From Trueperaceae bacterium (GTDB taxonomy: Bacteria > Deinococcota > Deinococci > Deinococcales > Trueperaceae): a DNA stretch of 42,806 nucleotides. Shown piece after piece: positions 23,689 to 31,356 of the stretch. The stretch is from NCBI GenBank assembly GCA_036381035.1, contig DASVDQ010000091.1:1-42806 (forward strand). Reading direction: 5' to 3'. The stretch's first letter is position 1. The number at the start of each line of letters is the position of its first letter. Below the pieces are notes generated by a model. The model ran no database searches, was not told the origin of the DNA, and saw nothing but the letters and a program-made list of their open reading frames with translations. A program made the translations under genes and the position numbers.

Positions 23689-25982
23689 CCGTCGGGAGGC
23701 TCGGCTCCGGCGTCGCCAGGCTGGCGACGCTGGCGTACCGCTCCGCGTTCACGCCCCCGCCCGCCCGGGCGGGGAGGTTGGTCCTCGAGGGCGACGCCCG
23801 TCCGGGCGCCTGGCGCGTGGGCGTCTTCGATGTCGTGCTGCGGCCCGACGGGCTGGTCGTGAGGCACCCCCGCAGCCCCGGCGGCGTCGCCATGTCGTCG
23901 GCGCGCCCGGGGGGCTTCGCCGCCGCCGTGAGCGGCGAGGTGCGCTTCGCGGGCGTGGCCGGTCACCTCGGCGTGGAGGAGCGTGTGGTGCGGCGCCTCG
24001 CGGACCAGACGGTCGCCTCGGTGGTCCACGCGGGCGGCGAGCTGAGGCTCGAGGGCCGTTTCCTGCACAGGGACGCCGCGGGCGGCCCGCCCTACGCGGC
24101 CACGTTCCGCGCCGTGGACGGCGAGACCCTGGAGCTGGAGCTGCGCCTCGGCCGGGCGGGGGAGCCCGCGGACCTCCGCGGCGGCACCGCGGGTCCCAGG
24201 TATCACGCGCCTCGCCTGTGGGCCGAGCTGCTGTGGGAGCGCCAGGCCGGCAGCAGCGTGTTCGGCGGCGGCGTGCAGTTCAGCCGCGTCGACCTCGCCG
24301 GCCGGCGCCTGCCGGTCCTGACCGCCGAGCAGGGCGTGGGCAGGGGCGCCCAGCCCCTCACGCTCCTCGCCGAGCTCTACGCCGGGGCGGGCGGCCGGTG
24401 GTGGAGCACCTACGCCCCGGTGCCGGTCCTCCTCGGCAGCGACCTGCGCGGCCTCTACCTCGTCGACACCTACCCCATGCAGCTGGACCTCAGGCACGAG
24501 ACCACGGCGAGCGTCCGGGTCTACGCCCCGTCGCTGACGGCGCGGATCGTGGCCGGCTCGAGCCCCGGCGAGCTCCTGGAGGCCTACACGCGCCACGCCG
24601 GCCGCATGGAGCCGCTGCCGGACTGGGCCGACAAGGGAGCTTTCGTGGGCCTGCAGGGCGGCAGCGAGAAGGTGCGTCGCGTCGTCACGGACCTCGAGCG
24701 CCACGGCGCGCCGCTGGCCGGGGTGTGGCTGCAGGACTGGGTGGGGAACAGGTCCGTCGGCTTCGGTCAGCGCCTGTGGTGGGACTGGCAGCTGAACCCG
24801 GACCGCTACCCCGACTGGGGCGACCTGACGGCCTGGCTCCGCGAGCGCGGACTGGCGGCTCTCGTCTACGTGAACCCCTTCCTCGCCGACATGTCGCGGC
24901 GCCCCGGCGGACGGCCCGACCTGTTCTCCGTCGCCAAGGCGCAGGGCCGCTTCGTGAAGACGCGCTCCGGCGAGGCCTACATGACGGACCAGGGCGACTT
25001 CGAGGCGGGCCTCGTCGACCTCAGCGACGACGGCGCCGTGGAGTGGTACCTGGAGACGCTGGCGGAGAGGCTGGCCGAGACGGGCGCCGGCGGGTGGATG
25101 GCCGACTTCGGCGAGGGCCTGCCGTTCGACGCCGTGCTGGCGAACGGCACGGCGCACGAGTGGCACAACCGCTACCCGGAGGCGTGGGCGGCGTTCAACC
25201 GGCGGCTGCGCGAGCGCCTGGCCGAGCGTCTGGGCCGCTCGCCCGGCGACCTCGTGACGTTCTTCCGCTCCGGCTACACCCGCAGCCCGCGCGACGCCGG
25301 CCTCTTCTGGCTGGGCGACCAGACCGTCACGTGGGACGAGCACGACGGCCTGCGCAGCGCGCTCACGGGCCTGCTCTCCTCGGGCTTCGCCGGCTACAGC
25401 CTGCAGCACGGCGACGTCGGCGGCTACACGTCCACCGTCGCCCCGCTGCCCAGGCGCGTGAGGACGCGCGAGCTGCTGGCCCGCTGGGGCGAGCTGATGG
25501 CGTTCACGTCGTTCCTGCGCAGCCACGAGGGCAACAGGCCCCAGCTCAACGTGCAGGTGTACACGGACGAGCTGACCCTGGCGGGCTTCGCGCGCGCGGC
25601 GCGCACCTTCGTGGCCTGGCGCGGCCTGCGGCGCGAGCTGATGGAGGAGGCGAGCTCCCGGGGTCTGCCCGTCGTGCGGCACCCCTGGCTGGCCTACCCC
25701 GAGGACCCGGCGACGCGGCGGCTGCACGGCCAGTTCTTCCTCGGCCGCGGCGTGCTCGTGGCGCCGGTGACGCACCCGGGCCGCGCGTCCGTGAGCGCGT
25801 ACCTGCCGGCCGGCTCGGGTCTGTGGACCGACCCGTACACGGGCGTCACGCACGACGCCGGCGACGGCGGGACGGTGGAGCTGAGCGCGCCCCTCGGGCG
25901 GCCCGGCGTGCTCGTCAGCGAGGCGCTCGCGGGAGGTCGCGCGCTGTCCGAGGCGCTGAGGGCGGCGGCGGAGCCGGGCTAG
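23685..25982 (+). CDS. GH31 glycosidase, predicted sulfoquinovosidase (YihQ-like)
   Basis: Family GH31 alpha-glycosidase, 765 residues. The catalytic barrel runs about 315-640. Predicted nucleophile is Asp474 (GGWMADFGEG) and acid/base Asp545 (WLGDQTVTW). All five sulfonate-site residues of the QQRWY class of sulfoquinovosidases can be matched to E. coli YihQ: Gln324 (GLQGG), Gln350 (LQDW), Arg363 and Trp366 (GQRLWWDW), Tyr581 (GDVGGYTS). The flanks HEGNRP and LGRGVLVAPVTHPGR also match. It would release sulfoquinovose from plant or cyanobacterial sulfolipid or its glycerol headgroup. No signal peptide is seen, so it acts in the cytoplasm. The N-terminal 250 residues form the beta-sandwich; they are longer than in YihQ by about 60 residues. 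ATG 23685 overlaps the 57-residue gene. No other sulfoquinovose genes are nearby. Confidence 0.85.
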   Translation: MTVGRLGSGVARLATLAYRSAFTPPPARAGRLVLEGDARPGAWRVGVFDVVLRPDGLVVRHPRSPGGVAMSSARPGGFAAAVSGEVRFAGVAGHLGVEERVVRRLADQTVASVVHAGGELRLEGRFLHRDAAGGPPYAATFRAVDGETLELELRLGRAGEPADLRGGTAGPRYHAPRLWAELLWERQAGSSVFGGGVQFSRVDLAGRRLPVLTAEQGVGRGAQPLTLLAELYAGAGGRWWSTYAPVPVLLGSDLRGLYLVDTYPMQLDLRHETTASVRVYAPSLTARIVAGSSPGELLEAYTRHAGRMEPLPDWADKGAFVGLQGGSEKVRRVVTDLERHGAPLAGVWLQDWVGNRSVGFGQRLWWDWQLNPDRYPDWGDLTAWLRERGLAALVYVNPFLADMSRRPGGRPDLFSVAKAQGRFVKTRSGEAYMTDQGDFEAGLVDLSDDGAVEWYLETLAERLAETGAGGWMADFGEGLPFDAVLANGTAHEWHNRYPEAWAAFNRRLRERLAERLGRSPGDLVTFFRSGYTRSPRDAGLFWLGDQTVTWDEHDGLRSALTGLLSSGFAGYSLQHGDVGGYTSTVAPLPRRVRTRELLARWGELMAFTSFLRSHEGNRPQLNVQVYTDELTLAGFARAARTFVAWRGLRRELMEEASSRGLPVVRHPWLAYPEDPATRRLHGQFFLGRGVLVAPVTHPGRASVSAYLPAGSGLWTDPYTGVTHDAGDGGTVELSAPLGRPGVLVSEALAGGRALSEALRAAAEPG

Positions 25983-26010
25983 CCGGCGCGGTGCGCTGCG
26001 CCGCGGCGCG

Positions 26011-26085
26011 GGGCGGCGCCCGGCGGCCGGCCTCCGCGAGCGGCGGCGCCCGGCGGCCGGCCCCGGCGAGCGGCGGCGCCCGGCG
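26011..26085. repeat. 30-bp G+C-rich tandem repeat, 2.5 units, between two convergent genes
   Basis: Units at 26011-26040, 26041-26070 and half of a third (26071-26085) share GGCGGCGCCCGGCGGCCGGCC. Units 1 and 2 differ at about 4 positions. They lie between the stops of the GH31 gene and the acetyltransferase gene. The palindromic GGCCGGCC core could give hairpins in either direction and serve as a bidirectional terminator. Confidence 0.8.
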
Positions 26086-26616
26086 TCAGGAGCTCAGCTC
26101 GGGCAGGCGGCTGCGTCGCTCGAGCAGCAGGGTGTCGCGCCAGACGCCGTGATGCTTGCCGATGCGCTCGCGACGCCCCACCTCCCTGAACCCGAAGGCG
26201 CCGTGCAGCGCGCGCGTGGCGGCGTTCTCGGGGAACACGGCGCTCTGCAGCGTCCAGATGCCGTTCGCCTCCGACTCGGCGATCAGCCGCCCCATCAGCG
26301 CCCGGCCGACGCCGCGTCCGCGTGCGCGCTCGGCGACGTAGATGCCCACCTCGGCGACGCCCTTGTAGACCGGCCGGCTGGAGACGGAGGAGAGCGCCGC
26401 CCAGCCGAGCACGTCGGCCTCGTCCTCCACCGGGTGGGCCACGAGGCGGCACACCGGCAGCTTGCCGGCCGACCACGTCTCGAAGTCGGCCGGAGCCTCG
26501 ACCTCGAACGTCGCCTGGCCCGTCGCGATGCCCTCGACGTAGGCCCGGCGCACGCCGGGCCAGTCCTCCGGCCTGAGGGGCCGCACGAGCACGGTCGCGG
26601 CTCCTGTCGTCGTCAT
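26086..26616 (-). CDS. GNAT N-acetyltransferase of the phosphinothricin acetyltransferase type
   Basis: Cytoplasmic acetyltransferase of 176 residues, the usual length. It shows VRPLRPEDWPGVRRAYVEGI at the start, the acetyl-CoA loop VGIYVAERARGRGVGRALM, and the PAT-specific C-terminal elements FPENAATRALHGAFGF and GKHHGVWRDTLLLER. Relatives acetylate phosphinothricin, methionine sulfoximine or methionine sulfone; in non-producers the natural target is often such a methionine derivative. ATG 26616 has no ribosome-binding site; a TAGAGT box lies 6 nt upstream, so the mRNA should be leaderless, exactly as for copZ. It is convergent with the GH31 gene. Confidence 0.92.
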   Translation of the reverse strand: MTTTGAATVLVRPLRPEDWPGVRRAYVEGIATGQATFEVEAPADFETWSAGKLPVCRLVAHPVEDEADVLGWAALSSVSSRPVYKGVAEVGIYVAERARGRGVGRALMGRLIAESEANGIWTLQSAVFPENAATRALHGAFGFREVGRRERIGKHHGVWRDTLLLERRSRLPELSS

Positions 26617-26622
26617 GGACAG

Positions 26623-26628
26623 ACTCTA
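26623..26628 (-). promoter_or_regulatory. Putative -10 box (TAGAGT) for leaderless acetyltransferase mRNA
   Basis: TAGAGT on the minus strand is separated from ATG 26616 by six bases, the same box and spacing as at copZ. The rest of 26617-26876 holds no other element I can support. Confidence 0.5.
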
Positions 26629-26876
26629 CCCACGCGCGGTCCGGCATGAGCCGAGCGTGAGAGCGGCGCTCGCCTGTCGCGGCGCATAGGAGAAGCAGGA
26701 TTAGCTCGGTAAGAGCATCACGAGCGCCCGATGGGCGGCGCGTTAAGGGCGTCTCACTGCCGCGGCGGGCCTTCTCACGGCCGATGGTTAACCGTGGGTC
26801 GCGGACGGTCCTCGGCGCGCCGAGGGCCACAGTCGCGAGAGGCCGACCCGCCCCGCGACCACGGAGGGAGGCCACA

Positions 26877-27509
26877 GTGAACGTGACGACGAACGCCTAT
26901 GGCAGACCGCTGAGGCGGAGGCTGTTGGGGGCGCTGATGGCGCCCGCCATCGTGCTGGGGCTCGCCGCCTGCGACACGAACCAGGGCATCAGCGCCGAGG
27001 ACGCCGCCGCCATCAGGGACCAGATACAGCAGGTCGCCGACCGCCTCGACGCGGTCGAGCAGCGCCTCATGGACCTCAGCGCCGAGGGCGAGCAGAACGA
27101 GCCGGCGCAGCTGATCAGCGAGGTGCGCGAGGTGAGCAGCGACGTGGGCGAGGCCCGCAGCCTCCTCGACGAGGTGAGCCAGCAGCTCGAGCCGCCCGCC
27201 GAGGAGACCGCCCCGCCCGCCGGCGACCCGCTCGCCCCGCCCGCCGGCGACCCGTTGGCTCCGCCTCCCGGCAGCGACCCCCTGGCCCCGCCGGCAGACG
27301 ACCCGCTCGCCCCGCCTCCTGGCGGCGCCCCCGCGCCCGACGGCGGCCTCGATGCCCCGGCGCCTGACGGCGGCCTGGACACCCCAGCCCCCGACGGCGG
27401 GCTCGACTCTCCCGCCTCCGACGACGGCGGCGACCTCCCGCAGGGCGAGGACGGCGGCGAGCCGGCCCCGCTGGACGACCCGCTGGTACCGAACGCGCCC
27501 GACCTCTGA
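26877..27509 (+). CDS. Lipoprotein with helical head and two Pro/Asp repeat tracts
   Basis: Unrecognised 210-residue lipoprotein. GTG 26877 follows GGAGGGAGG at good spacing. The signal peptide (RRRLLGALMAPAIVLGLAAC) ends in a LAAC lipobox at Cys31. Residues 38-100 look helical with heptad-like hydrophobic spacing (IRDQIQQVADRLDAVEQRLM and EVREVSSDVGEARSLLDEV), so a coiled coil is likely. Then come two low-complexity tracts: four units near PPAGDPLA, and four 9-residue units near APAPDGGLD. The tail ends LVPNAPDL. The plan, membrane anchor plus coil plus flexible extended rod, suggests an envelope spacer or tether. Upstream in-frame GTG/ATG starts to 26784 would bury the signal peptide and are rejected. 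Confidence 0.75.
   Translation: MNVTTNAYGRPLRRRLLGALMAPAIVLGLAACDTNQGISAEDAAAIRDQIQQVADRLDAVEQRLMDLSAEGEQNEPAQLISEVREVSSDVGEARSLLDEVSQQLEPPAEETAPPAGDPLAPPAGDPLAPPPGSDPLAPPADDPLAPPPGGAPAPDGGLDAPAPDGGLDTPAPDGGLDSPASDDGGDLPQGEDGGEPAPLDDPLVPNAPDL
27210..27434 (+). repeat. Intragenic 24-27-bp tandem repeats coding for Pro/Asp tracts
   Basis: Two adjacent coding repeats: PPAGDPLA-like units in about 100 bp, then APAPDGGLD-like 27-bp units in about 100 bp. Unit number may vary between strains by slippage. Confidence 0.75.
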
Positions 27510-27548
27510 GCTGAGGCGCGGCCGCCGCACCAGCGGCTGACACGACGG

Positions 27549-27573
27549 CCCCGGCCGCGGAGAGCGGCCGGGG
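27549..27573 (+). terminator. Hairpin after the repeat lipoprotein gene
   Basis: Perfect 10-bp arms CCCCGGCCGC (27549-27558) and GCGGCCGGGG (27564-27573) with loop GGAGA, 40 bp after the stop. No T-run follows, as is common in such G+C-rich genomes. Confidence 0.6.
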
Positions 27574-27580
27574 CTGACTG

Positions 27581-27586
27581 TATACT
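27581..27586 (+). promoter_or_regulatory. -10 box (TATACT) of the CNNM operon
   Basis: TATACT is the best -10 hexamer in the window. It ends 10 nt before the leader-peptide ATG 27597, so transcription should begin almost at that codon. It directly follows the hairpin of the previous gene. No -35 match is visible. Confidence 0.65.
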
Positions 27587-27596
27587 CGGCCGGAAC

Positions 27597-27638
27597 ATGG
27601 ACCTGACTACCCCTCTGGGGTACGCCGGCGGCCTATGA
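27597..27638 (+). CDS. 13-residue leader peptide coupled to the first CNNM gene
   Basis: ATG 27597 opens MDLTTPLGYAGGL and stops with a TGA overlapping the ATG of the next gene (ATGA at 27635). The CNNM gene has no good ribosome-binding site of its own. Together with the near-leaderless promoter, this suggests ribosomes load on the leader and restart at the main gene. Confidence 0.5.
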   Translation: MDLTTPLGYAGGL

Positions 27639-28960
27639 GCGACTGGCTCATGCTCGGCCTCGGCCTTCTGCTCACCGCGGGAACCGGCATCTTCGTCGCC
27701 TCCGAGTTCGCGCTCGTGAACCTCGACAGGGCCGTGCTCCAGGCCCGTCAGGAGCGCGGCGAGAAGGGCCTGGCGGCGCTCATCGCGGCGCTGCGCCACG
27801 CCTCGACCCACCTCTCCAGCGCCCAGCTCGGCATCACCGTCACCACGCTGCTCACCGGCTACACGATGGAGCCGGCCGTGTCGCGGCTCCTCTCCGGCCC
27901 GCTCCTGGACGCGGGCCTGACGAGGGACCTCGTGCGCCCCGCGACCACGGTCGTCGCCGTGGCGCTGGCCACGCTGCTCTCGATGATCTTCGGCGAGCTC
28001 GTCCCCAAGAACCTCGCGCTGGCGCTGCCCGAGCTCACGGGCCGGCTCGTCGCGCCACTGCAGATCGCTTTCACGACCGTCTTCGGCCCGTTCGTGCGGC
28101 TGCTCAACGGGTTCAGCAACGTGATCGTGAGGGCCTTCGGCGTCGAGCCCCGCGAAGAGCTCTCGTCTGCCAGGACCGTAGAGGAGCTCGCCAGCCTGGT
28201 GAGGCACTCGGCCAGCGAGGGCAGCCTCGATCCGCGGGCGGCCACGCTGCTGACGCGGACCCTCGACTTCGCCGAGTTCACCGCCGGGGACGTCATGACC
28301 CCGCGCACGCGCATGGTGACGCTGCCCGCGACGGCCACCGCCGCCGACGTCATAGCGCTCGCCCGCGACACGGGGCACTCGCGCTTCCCGATAACCGGGA
28401 CCGGCATCGACGACGTCATCGGCGTCGTGCACGTGAAGGGGGCGCTCGCGGTCCCCCGCGACGAGCGCGACCTCACGCCCGTGACGGCGTTCATGCGCGA
28501 GGTCAGCTTCGTGCCGGACACGCAGACGGTGGCCGTGCTGCTCGGCCACCTCAGGGGCGGCGGCCAGCTCGCCGTGGTCCTCGACGAGTACGGCGGGACG
28601 GCCGGCGTCGTGACGCTCGAGGACCTGGTCGAGGAGCTCGTGGGCGAGGTCGCCGACGAGCACGACAGGCGCGAGGCCGTCCCCCGCCGGTGGCCGGACG
28701 ACTCCTGGACGCTGCCCGGCATGCTGCGCCTCGACGAGGTCGAGGAGCGCGTGGGCCTGCGCGTGCCGGAGGACGAGGACTACGACACCCTGGGCGGCTT
28801 CGTGATGGCCGCGCTCGGCAAGGTGCCGGAGCGCGGCGACGCCGTCGCGGTGCCGGGGGGCCGGCTGATCGTCACGCGCATGGACGGCCTGCGGGTCGAC
28901 AGGCTGCGGTTCGTGCCCTCACCCCCCGACGACGCCGTGGAGGACGGGGCCGAAGGGTGA
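27635..28960 (+). CDS. CNNM/HlyC-CorC family membrane protein (DUF21-CBS-CorC_HlyC), first copy
   Basis: Inner-membrane protein of 441 residues. Residues 1-190 are the CNNM (DUF21) domain: FVASEFALVNLDR, HLSSAQLGITVTTLLTGYTM and MIFGELVPKNLALALPE are the diagnostic segments. A CBS pair spans about 205-335 (TAGDVMTPRTRMVTLPATAT, DTGHSRFPITG, VLDEYGGTAGVVTLEDLVEE), and the CorC_HlyC domain completes the tail (DEDYDTLGGFVMAALGKVP). Relatives export or gate Mg2+ or Co2+, and are regulated by nucleotide or Mg2+ binding to the CBS pair; ion specificity here is inferred. It overlaps the second paralogue as GTGA. Confidence 0.93.
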   Translation: MSDWLMLGLGLLLTAGTGIFVASEFALVNLDRAVLQARQERGEKGLAALIAALRHASTHLSSAQLGITVTTLLTGYTMEPAVSRLLSGPLLDAGLTRDLVRPATTVVAVALATLLSMIFGELVPKNLALALPELTGRLVAPLQIAFTTVFGPFVRLLNGFSNVIVRAFGVEPREELSSARTVEELASLVRHSASEGSLDPRAATLLTRTLDFAEFTAGDVMTPRTRMVTLPATATAADVIALARDTGHSRFPITGTGIDDVIGVVHVKGALAVPRDERDLTPVTAFMREVSFVPDTQTVAVLLGHLRGGGQLAVVLDEYGGTAGVVTLEDLVEELVGEVADEHDRREAVPRRWPDDSWTLPGMLRLDEVEERVGLRVPEDEDYDTLGGFVMAALGKVPERGDAVAVPGGRLIVTRMDGLRVDRLRFVPSPPDDAVEDGAEG

Positions 28961-30006
28961 ACGGCTGGTGGGGCATCTTCTGGCTGGTCGTCCTCCTGGC
29001 CGGCAACGCCTTCTTCGTGGCCGCCGAGTTCGCCGTCCTGGCCGCCAGGCGCGCGCAGGTGGAGCCGCTGGCCGAGGCCGGCAACCCGGCGGCGCGGGTC
29101 GCGCTGTGGGCGATGGAGCACGCCTCGCTGATGCTGGCCTGCTCGCAGCTCGGCATCACCGTCTGCTCCCTGCTGATCCTCAACGTCTCCGAGCCGTCGA
29201 TCCACCGCCTGGTGGAGGGTCCGCTGCACGCCCTGGGCCTGAGCGAGTCGCTGACCTCCGGCGTGTCGTTCGCCCTCGCGCTGGTGCTCGTCACCTTCCT
29301 GCACGTCACGCTCGGCGAGATGGTGCCGAAGAACATCGCCTTCTCGCGCCCCGGTCCGTCGGTGCTGCTCCTCGGGCCCGCGCTGGCCGGCGTGGCCCGC
29401 GTCACGCGACCGGCGATCACGGCTCTCGACCGCACCGCGAACTGGTTCGTGAGGCGCCTGGGCGTGGAGCCGCGGGGGGAGGCTACGGCGGCCTTCACCC
29501 TCGACCAGGTCGCGACCATAGTGGCCGAGTCGGAGCGGGCGGGGCTGTTCAGGGACGTGAGCGGCACCGTCACGAAGGCGTTCGAGTTCACCGCCAAGCG
29601 CGCGAGCGACCTGGCCGTGCCGCTGCGCTCGCTGGTGACCCTGCCGCGCCGCGTCACGCCTCGGGAGGTGGAGGAGGCCGTCGGCAGGCACGGGCACTCG
29701 CGCTACGTCCTCGTGGACGAGCGCGGGGAGATGGTCGGCTACGTCCACTTCAAGGACGTGATCGCGTTGCCCGATTCGTCGGTGGACGCGCCGCTGCCCG
29801 AGCGCAGCGTCAGGCGCCTCGCCGCCGTGCCGGGGGACGCCGAGGCCGAGGAGGTGCTCGCCTTCATGCGCAGCTCCGGCTCGCACCTCGCCGTCGTCAG
29901 GGGCGCCGCGGGCGAGGTCCTCGGCGTGCTCTTCCTCGAGGACATCGTCGAGGAGCTGATAGGCGAGGTGCGCGACATCTCGAGCCGCCGCGCCGCCGAG
30001 GTGTAG
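28957..30006 (+). CDS. CNNM/HlyC-CorC family membrane protein, second copy lacking CorC_HlyC tail
   Basis: Paralogue of 349 residues, starting at GTG 28957 in the stop of the first copy. It has FFVAAEFAVLAARRAQVEPL, MLACSQLGITVCSLLILNVS and LGEMVPKNIAFSRPG (CNNM), then a CBS pair (RHGHSRYVLVDERGEMVGYV, GVLFLEDIVEELIGEV). It stops soon after the second CBS unit, so the CorC_HlyC domain of its partner is missing. CNNM transporters work as dimers, so a heterodimer with the upstream product with only one CorC_HlyC domain is plausible. This tandem pair is common in high-G+C bacteria. Confidence 0.92.
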   Translation: MNGWWGIFWLVVLLAGNAFFVAAEFAVLAARRAQVEPLAEAGNPAARVALWAMEHASLMLACSQLGITVCSLLILNVSEPSIHRLVEGPLHALGLSESLTSGVSFALALVLVTFLHVTLGEMVPKNIAFSRPGPSVLLLGPALAGVARVTRPAITALDRTANWFVRRLGVEPRGEATAAFTLDQVATIVAESERAGLFRDVSGTVTKAFEFTAKRASDLAVPLRSLVTLPRRVTPREVEEAVGRHGHSRYVLVDERGEMVGYVHFKDVIALPDSSVDAPLPERSVRRLAAVPGDAEAEEVLAFMRSSGSHLAVVRGAAGEVLGVLFLEDIVEELIGEVRDISSRRAAEV

Positions 30007-30009
30007 TCT
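30004..30009 (+). promoter_or_regulatory. Putative -10 box (TAGTCT) for leaderless MFS gene
   Basis: TAGTCT overlaps the stop of the CNNM gene and lies 6 nt before GTG 30016, which has no ribosome-binding site. It suggests that the MFS gene can be transcribed separately. Confidence 0.45.
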
Positions 30010-30015
30010 GCCCGG

Positions 30016-31314
30016 GTGACGACGCCAGCCGGCGCCCTCCAGGCCGTCGAGCCGGCCACCTACGACGAGGAGCTGAGGCGCGTGCAGGCGCGCCGCATCA
30101 CCGGCGCGCTCCTCGTCGGCCAGAGCCTCGGCTCGGCCGGCACGGTGGCCGCGGCCACCGTCGCCGCGATCGTCGGGGCGGAGCTGTCCGGCCTCACGTC
30201 GCTCGCCGGCCTCCCGGCGGCCGTGAACCAGGTGGGCATCGCCGTGGGCTCGCTGGCGTGGAGCCGCCTCTCGGACACGCTCGGCCGGCGCGGCGCGCTC
30301 AGCCTGGCGCTGGTCACGGGTGCCCTCGGCGCCGCTCTCGCCATGACAGGCGTCGCGCTCGGCAGCCTGCCGCTCGTGCTCCTCGGCCTCGTGGTGTCCG
30401 GCTCCGGCAACGCGGCCGTGCAGCTCGGCCGCTTCGTGGCCGCCGAGGTGACGCCGCGGGCGCAGCGCGCCCGCGCCATCGCCACCGTGGTGCTGGGCGG
30501 CACGGTGGGCAGCGTGCTCGGACCCGCCCTCGTCGCGCCCACCGGCCGCCTCATGGAGTCGCTGGGCCTCAGCGAGATCGCCGGCCCCTACATCGCCACG
30601 GCGGTCGGGTTCCTCCTGACGGCGGCGCTGCTGTTCACGTTCCTGCGCCCCGAGCCGCGGCTGATCGGCGCGGCGCTGGGGGCGCGGGAGCGCGGCCGGG
30701 CCGAGGAGGCCCCGCCCCGCACGGTGCGGGAGATGCTCGGCGACGCCAACGTGCGCGCGGCCGTCACCTGCATAGTCACGGCGCACATGGTCATGGTCGG
30801 GCTGATGCAGATGACGTCCCTGCACATGCACGACCACGACCACTCGCTGGCGAGCATCTCGGTCGTCTTCTCGAGCCACACGTTCGGCATGTTCGCTTTC
30901 TCCGTGGTGTCCGGCTGGCTCACCGACAGGTGGGGCCGCAAGCGCGTGGCCACGCTCGGCGCCGCGATCCTGCTCGCCGCCTGCGCCCTGGCGCCCCTCT
31001 CCCCGAGCGTGCCGCCGGTGGCCTTCGCCCTGTTCCTGCTGGGCCTGGGCTGGAACCTCTGCTACGTCTCCGGCTCGGCGCTGCTCTCCGACGCGCTGTC
31101 CACGGCCGAGAAGGGGCGCATGCAGGGCTTCAACGACCTGCTCGTCGGCGGCTCCGCCGCGGCGGCCGCGCTGCTGGGCGGCCTCGTGATGGCCACCGCC
31201 GGCTACACGGTCATGGCCATCCTGGGCTTCGTGGCGACCCTGCCCCTGCTGGTTCTCGTGGTCCGCCTGCCCGCCGTGCGCGTCAGCGTCGCCGGCGCCG
31301 CCGGCAGCGACTGA
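30016..31314 (+). CDS. MFS transporter with HMHDHDH motif
   Basis: Inner-membrane MFS protein of 432 residues, about twelve helices. The helix 2-3 loop is WSRLSDTLGRRGALSLA, and the helix 8-9 loop GWLTDRWGRKRVATLGA. The segment HMHDHDHSLASISVV, at the central loop edge before helix 7-8, has three alternating His; from memory a related MHDHGHS motif occurs in a group of drug or unknown MFS proteins. No sugar-porter signature (PESPR) is seen, so I do not call it an inositol transporter despite the iol operon 42 bp downstream. The N-terminal 35 residues are soluble. Substrate unknown. Confidence 0.85.
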   Translation: MTTPAGALQAVEPATYDEELRRVQARRITGALLVGQSLGSAGTVAAATVAAIVGAELSGLTSLAGLPAAVNQVGIAVGSLAWSRLSDTLGRRGALSLALVTGALGAALAMTGVALGSLPLVLLGLVVSGSGNAAVQLGRFVAAEVTPRAQRARAIATVVLGGTVGSVLGPALVAPTGRLMESLGLSEIAGPYIATAVGFLLTAALLFTFLRPEPRLIGAALGARERGRAEEAPPRTVREMLGDANVRAAVTCIVTAHMVMVGLMQMTSLHMHDHDHSLASISVVFSSHTFGMFAFSVVSGWLTDRWGRKRVATLGAAILLAACALAPLSPSVPPVAFALFLLGLGWNLCYVSGSALLSDALSTAEKGRMQGFNDLLVGGSAAAAALLGGLVMATAGYTVMAILGFVATLPLLVLVVRLPAVRVSVAGAAGSD

Positions 31315-31356
31315 GCCCGGTCCCCCCTCACTGCCGTGTGGTAGGCATATGCGCAG

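Noticed and set aside
26695-26760. A TTAGCTCGGTAAGAGCA stretch that resembles a tRNA D-arm
   Set aside because: The D-loop is too short, no matching acceptor stem, anticodon stem or TTCGA-type T-loop follows. Chance similarity.
27549-27634. An Mn-type (yybP-ykoY) or Mg-type riboswitch before the CNNM gene
   Set aside because: The TATACT box leaves less than 45 nt of transcript before the main start, too short for these aptamers; the hairpin lies upstream of the promoter.
30016-31314. MFS gene as the inositol transporter of the iol operon
   Set aside because: It has MFS loop motifs but not the sugar-porter signatures, and a separate putative promoter; adjacency alone is not enough.
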